From Campylobacterales bacterium (lineage in GTDB: Bacteria > Campylobacterota > Campylobacteria > Campylobacterales > QNZT01): 42,656 nucleotides of DNA. The stretch spans positions 1 to 42,656 of the forward strand of contig JALUNR010000051.1 in NCBI GenBank assembly GCA_027055005.1. The letters run 5' to 3'. A program made the translations under genes and the position numbers. Positions within the stretch are counted from its first letter, which is position 1. Every line of letters starts with the position of its first letter. The notes below the pieces were generated by a model that was not told the origin of the DNA, did no database searches, and saw only the letters and a list, made by a program, of their open reading frames with translations. Shown here piece after piece: positions 37,751 through 42,656 of the stretch.

Positions 37751-38781
37751 TACTCGATTACCTCATCAGCATCGCCTATTTGGATCTTACCTAACTCTAC
37801 CATTTTTTGTATCTCATCAACTATTTTTCTCTGAGATTCTTCCACATCTTTTACTTTTACTGGTCCTAAAAATTGTAACTCTTCTTCAAAAGCTTCTGAT
37901 GCTCTTTGTGACATATTTTCTAAAAATTTTTGTTTTAACTCATCAGTCGCACCTTTAAGGGCAATCATAAGAACATTTTTATCTAACTCTTTTAATATTT
38001 CTCTAATTGAATTTTTATCAAGCTTGATAATATCTTCAAATGTAAACATAAGTTCTTTTATAGTAGTTGCGAGTTCTAAATCCTCTTTTTCTAGTTTTTC
38101 AATAGTGTCTTTAGAAGCCTTTTGACTAAGTTTATTTAAAACTTCTGCAACTGCACGAGGTCCACCAACTTCTACTTTGTAAGATGTCAAAGCCTCTAAC
38201 TTTTTCTCTAAAATAGTTGAAATTCTTTTTATCACTGTTGGAGAAATATCTCCTAAATTTGCCATCCGTAAAGTTATATCAGCTCTTAAATCATCTTCAA
38301 AATAAGAGAGTGTTTCCGCTGCTAAATTTGGTTCCATATGAGCTATGATAAGAGCTACTGTTTGAGGATGTTCTTGTTGAATAAATCCAGCTAATTGATC
38401 AGGCTTTACTTTACTTAAATAAGCAAAACTTTTGCTTTCTCCTAACTCTTTAGCTAATTTATTTAATATAAGTTGGGCTGTATCTGCTGGAAATGTTTTA
38501 AAAAGTATCTCTTTTGCATATTCTATACCACCGCCTACAAGATACTTGTTTGATTGTATTAGTGCACTAAACTCTACTATTATGGCTGTTGCTATTGGTT
38601 TATCTACTCTTCTCGCTCTAGCGATACTTGCACTTATCTCTGTTATCATATCTATATCGAGATTTGAAAAGATTTTTGAAGTTGTATCATCTCCTATCTC
38701 AGTCAAAAATATAGCTAGTTTCTCTTTTATACTAAGTGCTTCATAAATTGCCTTTTGCTCTTCACTTAGTTTAGTTTCCAT
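37750..38781 (-). CDS. fliG: flagellar motor switch protein FliG
   Basis: 'QQEHPQTVALIIAHMEPNLAAETLSYF', 'MFTFEDIIKLDKNSIREILKELD'. Confidence 0.96.
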   Translation of the reverse strand: METKLSEEQKAIYEALSIKEKLAIFLTEIGDDTTSKIFSNLDIDMITEISASIARARRVDKPIATAIIVEFSALIQSNKYLVGGGIEYAKEILFKTFPADTAQLILNKLAKELGESKSFAYLSKVKPDQLAGFIQQEHPQTVALIIAHMEPNLAAETLSYFEDDLRADITLRMANLGDISPTVIKRISTILEKKLEALTSYKVEVGGPRAVAEVLNKLSQKASKDTIEKLEKEDLELATTIKELMFTFEDIIKLDKNSIREILKELDKNVLMIALKGATDELKQKFLENMSQRASEAFEEELQFLGPVKVKDVEESQRKIVDEIQKMVELGKIQIGDADEVIE

Positions 38782-38790
38782 AATAGTTCC

Positions 38791-40464
38791 TTATACTTCT
38801 TTTTCATCATTTAACATCGCTTTTATAATATTAGCAATCTCTTCAGGAGCAGTTTCAATATCTTCTTTTACTTTTTCTAATAATACTTCGTGCCTAAGTT
38901 CATCTTGGTCAAGTGTTCCACCTATACCAAGCTCTTGTTCAACTTTTTTCTTCATCTTATTATACTCCTCTAAAGAGGATATATCCTCTTCATCTTCTAT
39001 TCCAAATTCACTATCTTTATCATTTTCATTAAGTTCAGGTTCATTATAATTTTCAAGCATCTTTTCACTAAATGGAACAATAAACTTTCTATAAAAAATA
39101 AATAAAATAAGCCCTGCAAAAAGATACTTTAAAAGTGGTGTAAAAGGATTTACATAATTTTGCAATATTTTATTTATTTTGTTTTTATTTTGCTGTTTAA
39201 AAGATGTATTACTAAACTCAAAGTTATTTACACTTACACTATCGCCTCTTTTAGGATCAAACCCTATTGTATTTTTTACAATACTAGTGATATTTGTTAT
39301 TTCATCTTTTGTTAGAGGGATATAAGTTATCTTACCTTTTTCATCTTTATAATTTCCATCTACAACTACTGCTGCACTAATCCTTTTTAAAGTAGCAAAC
39401 TCTCCTTTTATATCAGTAACCTTTTTTGAAACTTCATAGTTAGTTGTAGTTGAACTTTTTGAGTATTTTTCTTGCTCTTTTTTTGCACCATTTGGTTGAA
39501 TAGGACCTATATTACTGATAGCCCCAGGAACTCCTGAACTGTCTTTTTTAGCAGTTCCTGTTCGTTTTTCTTCGATAGTTTTTTCACTTCTTACTACATT
39601 TTCTGGATCATAATATTCACTTTTTTCTCTTTTTTGTTTAAAATCAAAACTTGCATTTACTTTCGCTACTAGTTTATTCTTACCACCAATAATAGGAGTT
39701 AAAACTGCTTCTATCTTTTTTTCTAGTGTTCTTTCATACTCTTTTTTATATCTTATCTGAGCCTTTACCAAATCATTGTCATATCCACCTAAGTCTTCAC
39801 TTTCAAGTGGATTTCCATTTTCATCTATAAGCTTTACATTTTCACTTTTTAACTTTGGAACTGAAGCTGCAACTAAATTTTTTATACCTACTATCTGTTT
39901 AAAAGAAAGTTTCATAGAAGGTTGTAAAACCAATACTACCGAAGCAGTAGGAAGTTCTGATTTTTCAGTAAAAACACTATCTTTTGGAAAAGCTATATGT
40001 ACTTTTGCATCTTTTATAGGAAGTAAAGATTCAACTGTTTTTGATAACTCTCCCTCTAATGCTCTTAAATATTTTATATTTTGAGCAAACTCTGTTTCTC
40101 CAAACTGTGTCTTATCAAATAGTTCAAATCCAACTTTAGAACTTTTTGGTATTCCTTTTGAAGCTATTGTTATTCTTTCTTTATAAACTACATTTTTAGG
40201 AACTTTTATAGTATTATCATTTACTATTTTATAAGGAATATTATCTTTTTCTAACTGGTCAATAACCAAAGCAGAATCACTAGCACTGATATTGTCAAAA
40301 AGTATTGCATAATCATTTTTATTTTTATTAGTTGTATATAAAACCAAAAAAACAATAAAAGCTATCACTGCAAAAGTTGATATACCTATAACCCACTTTT
40401 GCTTTGCACCTAAGTTCTTAACAAGTGCCGTGATTTGCTCCAATATAGTAGTAAAGTTCATCAA
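38791..40464 (-). CDS. fliF: flagellar M-ring protein FliF
   Basis: 'YAILFDNISASDSALVIDQLEKDNIPYKI', 'GFELFDKTQFGETEFAQNIKYLRALEGELSKTV'. Confidence 0.96.
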   Translation of the reverse strand: MMNFTTILEQITALVKNLGAKQKWVIGISTFAVIAFIVFLVLYTTNKNKNDYAILFDNISASDSALVIDQLEKDNIPYKIVNDNTIKVPKNVVYKERITIASKGIPKSSKVGFELFDKTQFGETEFAQNIKYLRALEGELSKTVESLLPIKDAKVHIAFPKDSVFTEKSELPTASVVLVLQPSMKLSFKQIVGIKNLVAASVPKLKSENVKLIDENGNPLESEDLGGYDNDLVKAQIRYKKEYERTLEKKIEAVLTPIIGGKNKLVAKVNASFDFKQKREKSEYYDPENVVRSEKTIEEKRTGTAKKDSSGVPGAISNIGPIQPNGAKKEQEKYSKSSTTTNYEVSKKVTDIKGEFATLKRISAAVVVDGNYKDEKGKITYIPLTKDEITNITSIVKNTIGFDPKRGDSVSVNNFEFSNTSFKQQNKNKINKILQNYVNPFTPLLKYLFAGLILFIFYRKFIVPFSEKMLENYNEPELNENDKDSEFGIEDEEDISSLEEYNKMKKKVEQELGIGGTLDQDELRHEVLLEKVKEDIETAPEEIANIIKAMLNDEKEV

Positions 40465-40483
40465 ATCTACCTAAATTATGATA

Positions 40484-41584
40484 TTATAGGACACTTCTAA
40501 AAACCTCCAAAAATTTATCATTTTGCTCAGGTTTTCCAATAGTAACCCTTATGGCATTTAACCCATAGGATGTTAAATCTCGCACAATTATACCCTTTTT
40601 AAGCAAAATATTTGCTATTTCTTTAGAATTAAATTTTTCTTCAAAGAGTAAAGTAATAAAATTTGTATAACTATTTATAAAATTTATTTTATTTCTTTGT
40701 GCAAAATTTTCATATTTTTTCATCTGAGAAAAGTTTTGCTGGATGGAAAATTTTACAAATTCTTTATCTTTTAAAGCTTCTACTGCTGCTTCTAGGGATA
40801 GGGTTGTGATATTAAAAGGTGGACGAAGTTTATATAAGTTTTCTATTATAAATTTATTTGATATTCCATACCCAACTCTCATTCCTCCAAGTCCATATGC
40901 TTTTGAAAAAGTTCCAAGATATAAAACATTTGAAAAAGTATTTATCAAATCTTTTACATTTATAGCATAATCTTTATCTTTAAAAGATGCATACTCATTA
41001 TATGCTCCATCTATAACAATTAAAGTATTTGCATCGACCTCTCTTATAAATTTATAAACTTCTTTTGTTTGTAAACTTTCTCCTAGAGGATTATTTGGAA
41101 GACATAAAAATATGATAGAAATTTTATCTTTGTTTTTTTGATAAATATCATAAAACTCTTCTAAGTTATGAGTATTTGATGGAGTTTTAAAAACTTTTGC
41201 TCCTATCTGTTTTGCATATATTTCATACATCGCAAATGTTACGCCAGCTGTTAAAATCCCTTTTTGTCTGTTTGCCTTTGCTCTTATAGCAAACTCTATA
41301 ACTTGATCACTTCCAGCACCTATTATGATATTTTTAGTGTCAACTTCAAACCTTTTTGATAACCCATTTTTTAAGCGATACATACTATCATCTGGATATT
41401 GGCTCATTAAGTGAGCAGAGTTTTTTACTACCTCTACTACTTTTGGGCTTACTCCGTTTGGATTTTCATTTGATGCTAATTTTATCACATTTTTAGGTTC
41501 TATTCCAAACTCTCTTACTACTAACTCAATAGGTTTCCCACCCTCATAAGTTACTATATCTTTAAGTTCATCGTTAAAAATCAT
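40484..41584 (-). CDS. hisC: histidinol-phosphate aminotransferase
   Basis: '[14 protein letters not shown]', '[12 protein letters not shown]', '[16 protein letters not shown]'; start at 41584 (ATGA overlap with the upstream pheA stop). Confidence 0.93.
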   Translation of the reverse strand: MIFNDELKDIVTYEGGKPIELVVREFGIEPKNVIKLASNENPNGVSPKVVEVVKNSAHLMSQYPDDSMYRLKNGLSKRFEVDTKNIIIGAGSDQVIEFAIRAKANRQKGILTAGVTFAMYEIYAKQIGAKVFKTPSNTHNLEEFYDIYQKNKDKISIIFLCLPNNPLGESLQTKEVYKFIREVDANTLIVIDGAYNEYASFKDKDYAINVKDLINTFSNVLYLGTFSKAYGLGGMRVGYGISNKFIIENLYKLRPPFNITTLSLEAAVEALKDKEFVKFSIQQNFSQMKKYENFAQRNKINFINSYTNFITLLFEEKFNSKEIANILLKKGIIVRDLTSYGLNAIRVTIGKPEQNDKFLEVFRSVL

Positions 41585-42645
41585 TTTAATTCTCCATTTA
41601 CATAACTTCCAAGCCATTTTATAGAGTTTTTATCTTGTTTTAATAGTTTTTTAAAACTTTCATCTTCTCTATGTCCTTCAAAATCTATAAAAAACATAGA
41701 CTTAAACTTTTCCTCTTTTAATGGACGAGATTCTATTTTTAAAAGATTTATTCCTACTTCTTTAAATTTTTGTAAAAAATCAACCAAACTTCCAGCCTTG
41801 TCATCTAGTTTTGCAAGTATTGAAGTTTTATCAAAGTTACTTTTTCCATTTTTTATATCACTTAAAATTAGAAATCTTGTGCGATTTGCTTCGTTGTCCT
41901 CTATCTTTTCAAATAAAATTGGTAGATAATGAATTTTTGCTGCTATTTTAGAACAGATTGCTGCTGAGTCAGGATCGTCTTTTGCTCTTCTCGCAGCTGC
42001 TGAGGTTGAACGAGTAGGAACAAACTCAACATCAGTCAAAAAATGCTCATCCAAAAAGTTTATACACTGATTGTATCCTTGCGGATGAGAATAAATCCTT
42101 TTTATTTTTTTTATATCATCTTGTGTTGTAGCAAATGAGTGATGTATATCCATATACTCTTCTGCTACTATGAGAGAGTCATACTTAGCCAAACTATCAA
42201 GTGTAGCTCCTACTGCTCCATCAGTGTTGTTTTCTATCGGAACTACTCCAAATTTTACCTCTTTATTTTGTAAAACTTTAAAAACTCCCTCGATTGAAGA
42301 GATAGGTAGATAGTTACTCATCGCTCCAAACTTTAACTCTGCAGCTTGATGAGAGTAACTTCCCTCTGGCCCAAGATATGCTATTCTCTCAGGAAGTTCC
42401 AAGTTTCTACTAACTGCAAAAATTTCCATAAAAAGAGCTTCTATTGCTTCTTTATTTAAAAGTCCTTTGCTCATTTGTTCCAATCTATCAATGATAGCTT
42501 TTTCCCTCTCTGGCCGATAAATAGCACCTTTTGTTTGCTGTTTAAATTCTCCTACTTTTTTAACTACTTCCATCCGCTTGTTTAGTAGTTTTAAAAGTTC
42601 ATTGTCGAGATTGTCTATCTGGTTTCTTAAATCGTCTAAGTTCAT
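41581..42645 (-). CDS. pheA: bifunctional chorismate mutase/prephenate dehydratase (P-protein)
   Basis: N-terminal chorismate mutase '[30 protein letters not shown]', then '[13 protein letters not shown]', '[10 protein letters not shown]', ACT '[10 protein letters not shown]'. Confidence 0.95.
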   Translation of the reverse strand: MNLDDLRNQIDNLDNELLKLLNKRMEVVKKVGEFKQQTKGAIYRPEREKAIIDRLEQMSKGLLNKEAIEALFMEIFAVSRNLELPERIAYLGPEGSYSHQAAELKFGAMSNYLPISSIEGVFKVLQNKEVKFGVVPIENNTDGAVGATLDSLAKYDSLIVAEEYMDIHHSFATTQDDIKKIKRIYSHPQGYNQCINFLDEHFLTDVEFVPTRSTSAAARRAKDDPDSAAICSKIAAKIHYLPILFEKIEDNEANRTRFLILSDIKNGKSNFDKTSILAKLDDKAGSLVDFLQKFKEVGINLLKIESRPLKEEKFKSMFFIDFEGHREDESFKKLLKQDKNSIKWLGSYVNGELK

Positions 42646-42656
42646 ATTCTGCCTTT

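Noticed and set aside
38432-40084. Plus-strand ORFs opposite fliG and fliF (104 and 102 aa)
   Set aside because: Antisense to clearly assigned flagellar genes; no independent support.
1-42656. Search for tRNA/rRNA genes, CRISPR arrays, transposases, phage or toxin-antitoxin genes
   Set aside because: None recognised by reading; a tool-based scan would be needed for certainty.

Overview
The window is an AT-rich, densely packed chromosomal segment. Protein content and gene order point to the Campylobacterota (a pheA-hisC-fliF-fliG-fliH-dxs block, a fabH-plsX-rpmF-ndk-ferredoxin block, and an accD-rlmH-dksA-dus block). Most of the window (about 11-42.6 kb) is housekeeping: prephenate dehydratase, pyruvate:ferredoxin oxidoreductase, hemA, a polyprenyl synthase, dus, dksA-like, accD, gltBD, recO, fabH/plsX, metK, a peroxiredoxin, dxs, fliHGF, hisC and pheA. 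I found no tRNA, rRNA, CRISPR array or transposase. The unusual part is about 0-10 kb, a denitrification/NO-respiration island. It holds a heme d1-type cluster end (cytochrome c, NirJ-like radical SAM, uroporphyrinogen-III methyltransferase) and a canonical cytochrome-c NO reductase (norC, norB) flanked by two small uncharacterised membrane proteins; one of these, 52 aa, is absent from the ORF track. On the opposite strand is a second, very divergent heme-copper enzyme. Its catalytic subunit reads D-L-V-A-D where oxidases have H-P-E-V-Y, so one CuB His and the active-site Tyr are both Asp. Its subunit II has lost the CuA ligands. This resembles the 'gNOR' type of alternative NO reductase, as I recall it from the literature. 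Three perfect TTGAT-N4-ATCAA (FNR/CRP-family) palindromes lie within about 1.2 kb. The two in front of the NO reductase operons each have a TATAAT box placed so that the site centre is at about -41.5. The third sits between two divergent operons of unknown membrane proteins, nominating these as part of the same NO regulon.
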